Positions 7,784 through 15,995 of a stretch of 64,000 bases of DNA are shown here, piece by piece; the stretch's first letter is position 1; the number at the start of each line of letters is the position of its first letter. The DNA is taken from the NCBI RefSeq assembly GCF_003595175.1, contig NZ_CP032419.1:3968001-4032000 (forward strand), given 5' to 3'. The notes below the pieces were generated by a model, which did no database searches, was not told where the DNA came from, and saw only the letters and a list, made by a program, of their open reading frames with translations. This DNA is from Pseudomonas cavernae. Its GTDB lineage: Bacteria; Pseudomonadota; Gammaproteobacteria; Pseudomonadales; Pseudomonadaceae. The translations under genes were made by a program, and so were the position numbers.

Positions 7784-8422
7784 CTACAGCAGCTGTTCCG
7801 GCGGCATCGGCAGATGCAACTGCGTCGCCTGCTGCACCGCGCGGCTGAGCAACTGATCGGCCGCCACCGGCCCGAGGTATTCGCACAGGCCGATATACAG
7901 CAGGTTGAGCAGCACCCGCAGGTGCTCGAGGGTCAGCGCCGTGAGGTCGAGCGAGCCGCCCTGCTCCAGCCAGCCGCGCAGGCGCAGTTCGGCATCCAGC
8001 TGCATGCCACTCAGATTGCCGGCGGCGAAGCGGCGCAGACGCGGCACCAGGTCCGCCTCGAGCAGCTCTAAGAGAATTCGGCTCAAGGCATCGAAGGTCT
8101 GCCGCGCCCGCGCATCCGGCCCGGATACCTCGACCGCCGTCCGCCCGGCACTCTGGCGCCAGGCCTCCAGGCGCGGCGCAGGGTCCGGCAGCAGTTGCGC
8201 CGGCGAGCTGGTCAAGGCGCCGACCAACTCGCGGTAAAGTTTGGCGCGCTCGAGCTTGCGGCCGCTACGACTGGCCACTTCGGCGAGGAACTCGTTGAGG
8301 GCGAAGGGCGGCTTGTCGGCGTACTTGGCCTCCAATAGCGACAATAGCGGCCACAGCTCGTCTTCGGAGAAATGCCCGACCAGACCGGTATAGATCGCGC
8401 GCCGCCTTGTGCTCAGACTCAT
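7784..8422 (-). CDS. Hypothetical helical protein downstream of the amt remnant
   Basis: A 212-residue soluble, leucine-rich, probably all-helical protein (MSLSTRRRAIYTGLVGHFSEDELWPLL...) without signal peptide, membrane span or recognised motif. Its ATG begins one base after the stop of the degraded ammonium transporter, so both were probably one transcript. With the transporter gone, it may now be read from the same nitrogen-type promoter at 8979-8994 through the remnant. Codon use is normal and the frame is intact, so it is likely still functional. Function unknown. Confidence 0.7.
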   Translation of the reverse strand: MSLSTRRRAIYTGLVGHFSEDELWPLLSLLEAKYADKPPFALNEFLAEVASRSGRKLERAKLYRELVGALTSSPAQLLPDPAPRLEAWRQSAGRTAVEVSGPDARARQTFDALSRILLELLEADLVPRLRRFAAGNLSGMQLDAELRLRGWLEQGGSLDLTALTLEHLRVLLNLLYIGLCEYLGPVAADQLLSRAVQQATQLHLPMPPEQLL

Positions 8423-8423
8423 C

Positions 8424-8944
8424 TCAAGCCCTCCGTGTCAGTTCGTGGCGATCGTAGGTGAGCGCCTGGTTGAACTCCGGATAGCCGACTTCGGCATGCT
8501 CGGCATAATCCAGGCCGCGCTGCTCGTCCTGGGTGGAGGTGCGCAGGCCGACGGTCTTGGCCAGCAGCAGATACAGCATCAGCGCCATCGGGAAGGCCCA
8601 GGCGAAGGCCGCCGCCGAGCCGAGCGCCTGGACGCCGATGCGATCCCAGTTGAACGGGTCGGCGGCGAAGAACAGTCCGGCCGCCAGGGTGCCCCACACG
8701 CCACAGAAGCCGTGCACCGGCACCGCGCCGACCACGTCGTCGAGGGCCAGCGATCGAGCAAGCGCGAACCGAGCACCACGATGAAGCCGGCGATCAGCCC
8801 GGTGAACAGGGCGAAACCGGCCTGCATGAAGAACACCAGGGCGCTGGCGAGTACCACCCAGGCGGTATTCAGCGCCTCGTCGGTGGCCGCCTCCGCCAGG
8901 GGTGCCAGCACCGACGCCGCGAGAAACAACCAGAGTCTGTTAAT
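8424..8944 (-). pseudogene. Degraded ammonium transporter (Amt family)
   Basis: Remains of an Amt/AmtB channel. The N-terminal piece encodes a signal peptide and first helix (TDEALNTAWVVLASALVFFM), joined in frame directly to a late-helix sequence (FTGLIAGFIVVLGSRLLD). Roughly 230-250 residues of the pore are therefore missing. Near 8753 one base is lost, shifting to the frame that encodes DDVVGAVPVHGFCGVWGTL and the cytoplasmic tail down to the TGA at 8424. The expected start, eight bases after GGAGGGG, reads ATT instead of ATG (8942-8944); a TTG at 8927-8929 is the only nearby alternative. With three independent lesions it is a pseudogene unless this is sequence error. Confidence 0.85.
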
Positions 8945-8978
8945 CCTCGTCCCCTCCCAAGGTCGGGGCCAGGGCCTT

Positions 8979-8994
8979 CGCCACGCTTATGCCA
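8979..8994 (-). promoter_or_regulatory. Sigma-54 promoter candidate for the amt remnant
   Basis: On the minus strand: TGGCAT, five bases, TGGCG, with GG (8992-8993) and GC (8980-8981) separated by exactly 10 bases. The predicted start of transcription lies near 8969, about 25 bases before the ancestral amt start. Sigma-54 control is usual for amt genes. Confidence 0.5.
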
Positions 8995-9032
8995 ACGAAA
9001 ATCCCGCGCGTGGTGCTCAAGAGCGGGCCATT

Positions 9033-9049
9033 CGCACCGATACAGTGCA
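9033..9049 (-). promoter_or_regulatory. NtrC-type binding site candidate
   Basis: The minus strand reads TGCAC-TGTATCG-GTGCG, which matches the NtrC dyad TGCAC-N7-GTGCA at all but the last base. It is centred about 72 bases upstream of the predicted sigma-54 start for the amt remnant. Confidence 0.5.
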
Positions 9050-9115
9050 TAAGGCGAGGGGCGAGCGGGTGCGCCGCGTTCGCGGTTCACGCAGGCGTAG
9101 GAAGCTCCTGGCCCT

Positions 9116-9144
9116 TTGACGGCAACCGGCAGTTTGCCAATACT
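9116..9144 (+). promoter_or_regulatory. Sigma-70 promoter of bifA
   Basis: TTGACG (9116-9121), 17 bases, AATACT (9139-9144), with an expected start near 9151. It lies 43 bases before the TTG start of bifA and argues against any start codon upstream of it. Confidence 0.6.
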
Positions 9145-9187
9145 CACCGCGGTCGGACGCCGACGGTATCGAACAAGGAATAGGCAT

Positions 9188-11251
9188 TTGAAGCTGGAAC
9201 ACCGACACAGCTTGTCACTGAAGTTGCTCCGGGTAGTGCTGCTGTCTGCATTGGTCGTCGGCGTGGTGCTGAGCTGCGGGCAGATCATGTTCGACGCCTA
9301 CAAGACCCGGCAGGCGGTCGCCAATGATGCCCAGCGCATCCTCGACATGTTCCGCGATCCCTCGACCCAGGCGGTCTACAGCCTCGATCGGGAAATGGGC
9401 ATGCAGGTGATCGAAGGGCTGTTCCAGAACCAGGCGGTGCGTTTCGCCGCCATCGGCCACCCCAACGAACCGATGCTGGCGGAAAAGTCCCGCGACCTGA
9501 CCCCGCTGTCGACCCGCTGGCTGACCGACCCGATCCTCGGCCAGGAACAGAGCTTCACCACCCAACTGGTTGGCCGCGGCCCCTACAGCGAGTATTACGG
9601 CGACCTGACCATCACCCTCGACACCGCGCCCTACGGCGAGAACTTCGTCACCAGCTCGGTGGTCATCTTCATTTCCGGGGTGCTGCGCGCCCTGGCCATG
9701 GGCCTGGTGCTCTATCTGGTCTACCACTGGCTGCTGACCCGGCCGCTGTCGAAGATCATCGAGCACCTCAGCAGCATCAACCCGGACCGCCCCAGCGAGC
9801 ACAAGCTGCCGATGCTCAAGGGCCACGAACGCAACGAACTGGGGCTGTGGATCAACACCGCCAATCAGTTGCTCGCCTCCATCGAACGCAACACCCACCT
9901 GCGCCGCGAGGCCGAGAACAGCCTGCTGCGCATGTCGCAGTACGACTTCCTCACCGGCCTGCCGAACCGCCAGCAGCTGCAGCAGCAGCTCGACCAGATC
10001 CTCGCCGACGCCGGCCGCCTGCAACGCCGGGTCGCGGTGCTGTGCGTCGGCCTCGACGACTTCAAAGGCATCAACGAACAGTTCAGCTACCAGACCGGCG
10101 ACCAGCTGCTGCTCGCCCTTTCCGACCGCCTGCGCGGTCACAGCGGCCGCCTCGGCGCCCTGGCGCGCCTGGGCGGCGACCAGTTCGCCCTGGTCCAGGC
10201 CGACATCGAACAACCCTACGAAGCCGCCGAATTGGCCCAGAGCGTGCTCGACAACCTGGAAGCGGCCTTCAGTCTCGACCAGCAGGAAGTGCGCCTGCGC
10301 GCCACCATCGGCATCACCCTGTTCCCCGAGGACGGCGACAGCACCGAGAAGCTGCTGCAGAAAGCCGAGCAGACCATGACCCTGGCCAAGAGCCGCTCGC
10401 GCAACCGCTACCAGTTCTACATCGCCAGCGTCGACAGCGAGATGCGCCGCCGCCGCGAGCTGGAAAAAGACCTGCGCGACGCCCTGGCGCTGGGCCAGCT
10501 GCACCTGGTCTACCAGCCGCAGGTGGACTACCGCGACCACCGCGTGGTCGGCGTCGAGGCGCTGCTGCGCTGGCAGCACCCGCAGCACGGCTTCGTGCCG
10601 CCGGACCTGTTCATCCCGCTGGCCGAACAGAACGGCAGCATCATCCCGATCGGCGAATGGATTCTCGACCAGAGCTGCCGGCAGCTGCGCGAATGGCATG
10701 ACCAGGGTTTCAGCGAGCTGCGCATGGCGGTCAACCTGTCCACCGTGCAGCTGCACCACGCCGAGCTGCCACGGGTGGTCAACAACCTGATGCAGGTCTA
10801 CCGCCTGCCGCCGCGCAGCCTGGAGCTGGAAGTCACCGAAACCGGCCTGATGGACGACATCACCACCGCCGCTCAGCACCTGCTCAGCCTACGCCGCTCC
10901 GGCGCGCTGATCGCCATCGACGACTTCGGCACCGGCTATTCCTCGCTGAGCTACCTGAAGAGCCTGCCGCTGGACAAGATCAAGATCGACAAGAGCTTCG
11001 TCCAGGACCTGCTCGACGACGAAGACGACGCCACCATCGTTCGCGCCATCATCCAGCTGGGCAAGAGCCTGGGCATGCAGGTGATCGCCGAAGGGGTGGA
11101 AACCGCCGAGCAGGAGGCCTATATCATCGCCCAGGGCTGCAACGAGGGTCAGGGCTACCTGTATAGCAAACCGCTGCCGGCGCGCGACCTGACCCTGTTC
11201 CTCAAGCAGGCCCGGCGCCTGAGCCACGCCGGCAATCCCCTTCCGCTCTAA
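9188..11251 (+). CDS. bifA: c-di-GMP phosphodiesterase BifA (degenerate GGDEF plus EAL)
   Basis: An inner-membrane enzyme that hydrolyses cyclic di-GMP and so promotes swarming and biofilm dispersal. The chosen start is TTG at 9188, eight bases after AAGGA. It gives 687 residues, the known P. aeruginosa BifA length, and begins LKLEHRHSLSLKLL. Two membrane helices (about 12-32 and 175-197) flank a periplasmic sensor region. The GGDEF domain has GGDQF at 329-333, the degenerate form characteristic of BifA, so no cyclase activity is expected. The EAL domain has EALLR at 457-461 and the catalytic DDFGTGYSSLSYL loop. It lies next to sodB as in P. aeruginosa. Its TAA stop forms part of the flank of a palindromic element. 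Confidence 0.93.
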   Translation: MKLEHRHSLSLKLLRVVLLSALVVGVVLSCGQIMFDAYKTRQAVANDAQRILDMFRDPSTQAVYSLDREMGMQVIEGLFQNQAVRFAAIGHPNEPMLAEKSRDLTPLSTRWLTDPILGQEQSFTTQLVGRGPYSEYYGDLTITLDTAPYGENFVTSSVVIFISGVLRALAMGLVLYLVYHWLLTRPLSKIIEHLSSINPDRPSEHKLPMLKGHERNELGLWINTANQLLASIERNTHLRREAENSLLRMSQYDFLTGLPNRQQLQQQLDQILADAGRLQRRVAVLCVGLDDFKGINEQFSYQTGDQLLLALSDRLRGHSGRLGALARLGGDQFALVQADIEQPYEAAELAQSVLDNLEAAFSLDQQEVRLRATIGITLFPEDGDSTEKLLQKAEQTMTLAKSRSRNRYQFYIASVDSEMRRRRELEKDLRDALALGQLHLVYQPQVDYRDHRVVGVEALLRWQHPQHGFVPPDLFIPLAEQNGSIIPIGEWILDQSCRQLREWHDQGFSELRMAVNLSTVQLHHAELPRVVNNLMQVYRLPPRSLELEVTETGLMDDITTAAQHLLSLRRSGALIAIDDFGTGYSSLSYLKSLPLDKIKIDKSFVQDLLDDEDDATIVRAIIQLGKSLGMQVIAEGVETAEQEAYIIAQGCNEGQGYLYSKPLPARDLTLFLKQARRLSHAGNPLPL

Positions 11252-11394
11252 GAACCTGTTCACGATCTGCTGCGCGTCGGCCATACGGCGTTGAAATCGG
11301 GCTCAGAATGCTCATTTACAGCTTGTAAACTGCGCTTCTTCGTCCAATTTCGCCTTGTCTGGCTCTAGCTCGCGAGATCGTGAACAGGTTCTAA
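11248..11394. repeat. MITE-like palindromic element 2, flanked by CTAA
   Basis: Perfect 17-bp terminal inverted repeats GAACCTGTTCACGATCT (11252-11268) and AGATCGTGAACAGGTTC (11375-11391). Both ends carry CTAA (11248-11251 and 11391-11394); the left TAA is the bifA stop codon. The centre (11307-11338) has AATGCTCATTTACA, a short loop, then TGTAAACTGCGCTT, shared with elements 3 and 4. About 140 bp, no coding capacity. Confidence 0.8.
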
Positions 11395-11398
11395 CGGC

Positions 11399-12292
11399 TT
11401 ACCAGGCCAGACCGAGCAACCAGGCGCTGCCGGCCGCCCCCGCCAGGCACAGCACGGCCGCCCCGGCCGCCTGCCAATGGAACTGGCGGGCCAGATCGTC
11501 CTCGCCGTAACTCGACAGGATGAACGGCTGCGCCTCGCGCGGCCGCGCCAGATGGTCCTGCTGCGGCTGCAGGCTGACCTGGCGGTGGCGCTCCTCGGCC
11601 TCCAGGCGTGCGGCCAGGCGCACGCGGTTCCATTCCGGGTCGTCCAGGCGGCCATTCCGGTCGCTGTCGAAGCGCTGCAGCAAGCCGTCGAAGTCGCCCT
11701 TCCACTCGCGGATCACCTGGCCCTGGGCCGTCGCCAGATCCAGGCCCTGGCGCCCACCACCGGACGTACGGAACTCGCCGATGGCGTACAGCGGCTCGCC
11801 GGCATGCAGGCGTTCCTCGGTATAACGGTACTCCGCGCCACTGGCCAACCAGCCAAACAGACCGCGCGGCGCCACACCCCGGGGGTGGCGCAGGCTGCCC
11901 CGCCACCGCTCGCGAGTGGCCGGCCGCACCTCGGCACCCTGCGGATCGATCAGACAGCTGCCGGAGGCGTCGCGCAGGCGCAGCCAGCCCTCGCTGCAGC
12001 CACGCTCCACCACGCGCCAGCTTCTGCGCTTGCCGTCGCTGCTGTACTCCTCGATCTTGAAGCGCCACCACAGGCACGGCTTGCCGGTCAGCGGCGCGAC
12101 GATGAGCGCCTCGGGAAGCGCCTCGAGCAGGCCGTAGAACTCGGCATAGCCCTGGGCGGCCGAGCGGATCTTCGAGGTCGGAGTATCCAGCAGATGACGC
12201 GCCTGGGCCAGGCGCCGCAGGCACCACCAGGCGCCAGCCAGGGTCGCACCGCCACTGCATGCCAGGCCGACGACCAGGCCCTGAATATCCAC
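11399..12292 (-). CDS. GIDE-domain membrane protein with an EF-hand loop
   Basis: A 297-residue membrane protein of the GIDE/MUL1 (BAM-domain) family. Helices at about 5-25 and 272-295 enclose a large domain with PCLWWRFKIEEYSSDGKRRSW near 72-92, typical of GIDE sequences. There is no RING finger, so ubiquitin-ligase activity is not implied. Residues 209-220 (DSDRNGRLDDPE) fit the 12-residue EF-hand calcium loop with acidic or Asn residues at positions 1, 3, 5, 9 and 12. The start is GTG at 12292, four bases after the LemA-family gene, so the two are one operon. The likely role is envelope membrane organisation together with LemA; the details are unknown. Confidence 0.75.
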   Translation of the reverse strand: MDIQGLVVGLACSGGATLAGAWWCLRRLAQARHLLDTPTSKIRSAAQGYAEFYGLLEALPEALIVAPLTGKPCLWWRFKIEEYSSDGKRRSWRVVERGCSEGWLRLRDASGSCLIDPQGAEVRPATRERWRGSLRHPRGVAPRGLFGWLASGAEYRYTEERLHAGEPLYAIGEFRTSGGGRQGLDLATAQGQVIREWKGDFDGLLQRFDSDRNGRLDDPEWNRVRLAARLEAEERHRQVSLQPQQDHLARPREAQPFILSSYGEDDLARQFHWQAAGAAVLCLAGAAGSAWLLGLAW

Positions 12293-12296
12293 GGGC

Positions 12297-12869
12297 TCAG
12301 CCGAACAGTTGCTTGAGGTCGACGTCGGCCTTTTCCGCCGCGCTGAACTCCAGCAGCTCGGCGGACCGGAAGCCGAACCCGCGGGCGATCAGCACGTCGG
12401 GGAACTGCTCGATGCGCACGTTGTTGAGGTTAACCGCCTCGTTGTACAGCTCGCGGCGATCGGCGATGCCGTTCTCCAGGCCGCTGATGCGCTGCTGGAG
12501 GAACTGGAAGCTCTCGTTGGCCTTCAGCTCCGGATAGTTTTCCGCCAGCGCGAACAGCTGCCCGAGGCCGGCGCGCAGGCCGCTTTCCGCCTGGCCGAGG
12601 GCCCCCAGATCGTGCTTCTCGCGGGCACTGGCCACGGCGTTGCGGGCGGCGATCACCTGCTCCAGGGTGGTGCGCTCGTGCTGCATGTACTGCTTGCAGG
12701 TTTCCACCAGTTTGGGCAGCTCGTCATGGCGCTGCTTGAGCAACACCTCGATGTTCGCCCACGCCTTGCCGACCCCGTGCTTCAGACGCACCAGGGCGTT
12801 GTAGAGGATCACTGCGTACGCGGCGACCAGGACGACCAACACCACAACCACCACACCGCTCACGCTCAT
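12297..12869 (-). CDS. LemA family membrane protein
   Basis: A 190-residue protein with one N-terminal membrane helix (about residues 4-24) and a long helical-bundle domain. LemA hallmarks are LYNALVRLKHGVGKAWANIE, LLKQRHDELPKLVE and ELYNEAVNLNNVRIEQFP. LemA proteins are widespread, function poorly known, and are often paired with GIDE-domain or TPM-domain partners. This one is followed four bases later by a GIDE gene. It is divergent from icmP across a 215-base gap. Confidence 0.88.
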   Translation of the reverse strand: MSVSGVVVVVLVVLVAAYAVILYNALVRLKHGVGKAWANIEVLLKQRHDELPKLVETCKQYMQHERTTLEQVIAARNAVASAREKHDLGALGQAESGLRAGLGQLFALAENYPELKANESFQFLQQRISGLENGIADRRELYNEAVNLNNVRIEQFPDVLIARGFGFRSAELLEFSAAEKADVDLKQLFG

Positions 12870-13000
12870 GCTTGCTGCTCCATAACGACTGCTCCATCGG
12901 CTTGCGACTCATTGACTAAGCGGAGTCTAAAGGCATTGTGGCCGTTCGGCGCAGGTCCTCGCCCGCCTCATCTGCGCCGAGAGAACGCTGGCCCTTTGCA

Positions 13001-13019
13001 CAAAATGAAAATCTTTCGC
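13001..13019. promoter_or_regulatory. Candidate Fur box upstream of icmP
   Basis: The 19 bases from CAAAATGAAAATC onward match the Fur consensus GATAATGATAATCATTATC at 13 of 19 positions, including the central AATGA and AATC. It is 66 bases before the icmP start. Iron-repressed expression of the icmP gene set is the expected consequence. Confidence 0.5.
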
Positions 13020-13084
13020 ATTATGTCGCGGTTTTGCATGTGCACCGCGCAGCCTCCTCATCACACGACGCAAAGGACCTCGCC

Positions 13085-14419
13085 ATGATTCGTATGCCCC
13101 TGGCTTCCGCCAGCCTGTTGGCCATTGCCATTTCGCTCGCCGGTTGTGGCGATGACAAAGCCCCGGCCACCCAGGCCGCCGCACCAGCCGCCCCGGCTGC
13201 CAGCGCGCCTGCCGCCAGCACCGGCAAAGTCGACGAAGCGGCCGCCAAGGCCGTGGTCGCCCATTACGCCGAGCTCGGCTACGCGGTGTTCAACGATGCC
13301 GCCAGCACCGGCAAGGCCCTGCAGGCTGCGGTCGATGCCCTGCTCGCCAGCCCCAGCGCCGACACCCTGAAAGCCGCCCGCGATGCCTGGCTGGCCGCCC
13401 GCGTACCCTACATGCAGACCGAGGTGTTCCGCTTCGGCAACGGCGTGGTCGACGACTGGGAAGGCCAGCTCAACGCCTGGCCGCTGGACGAAGGCCTGAT
13501 CGACTACGTCGCCGACGGCAGCGCCGAAGCCCAGGGCAACCCGGCCGCCAAGGCCAACATCATCGCCAACAGCGAGATCCAGGTCGGCGAAGACAAGATC
13601 GACGTCAAGGACCTCAGCGGCGAGAAACTCGCCGAGCTGAACGAACTGGGCGGCTCCGAAGCCAACGTCGCCACCGGCTACCACGCCATCGAATTCCTCC
13701 TCTGGGGCCAGGACCTGCATGGCACCGGCGCTGGCGCCGGCGAGCGCCCGGCCAGCGACTACCTGGTCGGCGAAGGCGCCACCGGCGGCCATAACGACCG
13801 CCGCCGCGCCTACCTGAAGGCCGCCACCGACCTGCTGGTCAAGGACCTGGAGTGGATGGTCGGCCAATGGAAGCCGGGCGTTGCCGACAACTACCGCGCC
13901 AAGCTGGAAGCCGAATCGGCGGACAGCGGCCTGCGCAAGATGCTGTTCGGCATGGGCAGCCTGTCCCTCGGCGAGCTGGCCGGCGAGCGCATGAAAGTCG
14001 CCCTGGAAGCCAACTCCACCGAAGACGAGCACGACTGCTTCAGCGACAACACCCACAACTCGCACTTCTTCGATGGCAAGGGCATCCGCAACGTCTACCT
14101 CGGCGAATACAAGCGCGTCGACGGCAGCACCCTGAGCGGCCCGAGCCTGTCCTCGCTGGTGGCCAAAGCCGCGCCGGCCACCGACGACACCCTCAAGGCC
14201 GACTTCGCCGACACCGAGAAGAAGCTGCAGGCCCTGGTCGACAGCGCCAACAACGGTCAGCACTTCGACCAGCTGATCGCCGCCGACAACAGCGCCGGCC
14301 AGCCGCTGATCCGCGACGCCATCGCCGCCCTGGTCAAGCAGACCACTGGCATCGAGCAGGCCGCCGGCGCCCTCGGCATCAGCGACCTGAAGCCGGACAC
14401 CGCCGATCACCAGTTCTGA
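13085..14419 (+). CDS. icmP: Imelysin-family lipoprotein IcmP
   Basis: A 444-residue M75/imelysin-family lipoprotein. SLAGC with Cys21 is the lipobox, followed by an Ala/Pro-rich linker and the helical imelysin domain. The family motif GxHxxE is intact at residues 198-203 (GYHAIE). In P. aeruginosa this protein was named insulin-cleaving metalloproteinase. The family is now usually linked to periplasmic iron handling (EfeO-like). The start at 13085 is chosen because it begins the signal peptide and follows AAAGGACCTCGCC. A candidate Fur box lies upstream and three more iron- or redox-related genes follow. Confidence 0.9.
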   Translation: MIRMPLASASLLAIAISLAGCGDDKAPATQAAAPAAPAASAPAASTGKVDEAAAKAVVAHYAELGYAVFNDAASTGKALQAAVDALLASPSADTLKAARDAWLAARVPYMQTEVFRFGNGVVDDWEGQLNAWPLDEGLIDYVADGSAEAQGNPAAKANIIANSEIQVGEDKIDVKDLSGEKLAELNELGGSEANVATGYHAIEFLLWGQDLHGTGAGAGERPASDYLVGEGATGGHNDRRRAYLKAATDLLVKDLEWMVGQWKPGVADNYRAKLEAESADSGLRKMLFGMGSLSLGELAGERMKVALEANSTEDEHDCFSDNTHNSHFFDGKGIRNVYLGEYKRVDGSTLSGPSLSSLVAKAAPATDDTLKADFADTEKKLQALVDSANNGQHFDQLIAADNSAGQPLIRDAIAALVKQTTGIEQAAGALGISDLKPDTADHQF

Positions 14420-14437
14420 TCGCCTAGCAGTACCGAA

Positions 14438-14467
14438 ACGGATGCGGCGCCTGCCGCATCCGTTTTT
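14438..14467 (+). terminator. Rho-independent terminator after icmP
   Basis: ACGGATGCGGC pairs with GCCGCATCCGT around a four-base loop, followed by a T run. It separates icmP from the next three genes, which may therefore depend on read-through or a promoter within 14468-14565. Confidence 0.8.
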
Positions 14468-14565
14468 TTATGCCCACCACCCAGGCCAAACGCTAATTCC
14501 TCTTATTTGAGCGAACGCGGCCTGTTAAGCTAGCCCGCCGCCCGCCCCTGCCAGGACTGCTGTCG

Positions 14566-15984
14566 ATGCCCGCCCTGCTCCGCCGTCTTTCGCCGCTGCT
14601 GCTGACCTTGAGTCTGGCGGCCTGCGACCAGGCGCCGCGCTTTAGCCAGGCCGAGCCCGGCGAAGCGCTGTCGGCCGGCAGCGTCAGCGTCAGACCAGCC
14701 GGCCAGCACAGCTTTTCCCAACCCTCGGCGAATCTCTCCGCCGAGCGCCGGCTGGACTTCAGCGTCGGCGACAGTTTCTTCCAAAACCCCTGGGTGATCG
14801 CCCCCTCCACAACCACCGCGCGTGACGGTCTCGGTCCGCTGTTCAACAGCAACGCCTGCGAGAACTGCCACATCAATGACGGCCGCGGCCATCCGCCGGC
14901 CGCCGGCGCCCGCAATGCGGTGTCGATGCTGGTGCGTCTATCGATCCCCGCCGCCGGCGCCGAACAGGCGCAACTGCTCGAACGCCTCGGCGTGGTGCCC
15001 GAGCCGGTGTACGGCGGCCAGTTGCAGGACATGGCCAATCCCGGCATCACCCCCGAAGGCAAGGTGCGCGTGGAGTACCGCTCGCAACTGGTCAACTTCA
15101 GCGACGGCGCCATGGTCAAGCTGCGCCGGCCGCTCCTGCGCATCAGCCGACTCGGCTATGGCCCGCTGCATCCGCAGACGCAGTTCTCCGCCCGCGTCGC
15201 CCCGCCGATGATCGGCCTCGGCCTGCTCGAAGCCATTCCCGAGGCCGCGATCCTGGCCAACGCCGAGGCGCAACGCCGGCAGAACAACGGCATCGCCGGC
15301 CAGCCCAACTGGGTCTGGGACGATGCCCAGCAAAAGACCGTGCTCGGGCGCTTCGGCTGGAAGGCCGGACAGCCGAGCCTCAATCAGCAGAACGCCCACG
15401 CCTTTGCCGGCGACCTCGGCCTGACCAGCAGCCTGCAACCACAGGACAACTGCACGGCGGCGCAGACCGCTTGCCGCCAGGCGGCCCATGGCGGCACCCC
15501 GGAAGTCAGCGACAACATCCAGCGCCTGGTGCTGTTCTACACCCGCAACCTCGGCGTGCCGGCCCGCCGCGATGTCGGCTCGGCCCAGGTGCTGCAGGGC
15601 AAGGGCCTGTTCCATCAGGCCGGCTGCCAGCAATGCCATACCCCGCAATTCACCACCGGCGCCGATGCCGCCGAACCGGAACTGGCCAACCAGGTGATTC
15701 GCCCCTACAGCGACCTGCTGCTGCATGACATGGGCGAGGGCCTGGCCGACGGCCGCCCCGAGTTCCAGGCCAGTGGTCGCCAGTGGCGCACTCCGCCGCT
15801 GTGGGGCATCGGCCTGACCGAAACGGTCAGCGGCCACAGCCAGTTCCTGCATGACGGCCGCGCCCGCAACCTGTTGGAGGCCATCCTCTGGCACGGCGGC
15901 GAGGCCGAGGCGGCCAAGCAACAGGTGCTCACCTTCGATGCCGGCCAGCGTGACGCGCTGCTGGCTTTCCTGAATTCGCTTTAA
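14566..15984 (+). CDS. Di-heme oxidoreductase family lipoprotein (DUF1111)
   Basis: A 472-residue periplasmic c-type cytochrome of the di-heme oxidoreductase (DHOR, formerly thiol oxidoreductase) family. SLAAC with Cys20 is a lipobox. Heme motifs are CENCH at 98-102 and CQQCH at 354-358. GLGPLFNSNACENCHINDGRGHPP and RTPPLWGIGLTETVSGH...FLHDGRA are family signatures. It lies 11 bases before the second imelysin gene. DHOR and imelysin genes commonly occur together in pseudomonads, which suggests an electron-transfer step (for example changing iron redox state) in a periplasmic iron system. The actual substrate is not known. Confidence 0.85.
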   Translation: MPALLRRLSPLLLTLSLAACDQAPRFSQAEPGEALSAGSVSVRPAGQHSFSQPSANLSAERRLDFSVGDSFFQNPWVIAPSTTTARDGLGPLFNSNACENCHINDGRGHPPAAGARNAVSMLVRLSIPAAGAEQAQLLERLGVVPEPVYGGQLQDMANPGITPEGKVRVEYRSQLVNFSDGAMVKLRRPLLRISRLGYGPLHPQTQFSARVAPPMIGLGLLEAIPEAAILANAEAQRRQNNGIAGQPNWVWDDAQQKTVLGRFGWKAGQPSLNQQNAHAFAGDLGLTSSLQPQDNCTAAQTACRQAAHGGTPEVSDNIQRLVLFYTRNLGVPARRDVGSAQVLQGKGLFHQAGCQQCHTPQFTTGADAAEPELANQVIRPYSDLLLHDMGEGLADGRPEFQASGRQWRTPPLWGIGLTETVSGHSQFLHDGRARNLLEAILWHGGEAEAAKQQVLTFDAGQRDALLAFLNSL

Positions 15985-15995
15985 AGGAGCCGTGC

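Noticed and set aside
9116..9187. Upstream start for bifA adding 24 residues
   Set aside because: It would coincide with the TTGACG -35 box; the TTG at 9188 has a ribosome site and gives the family length of 687 residues.
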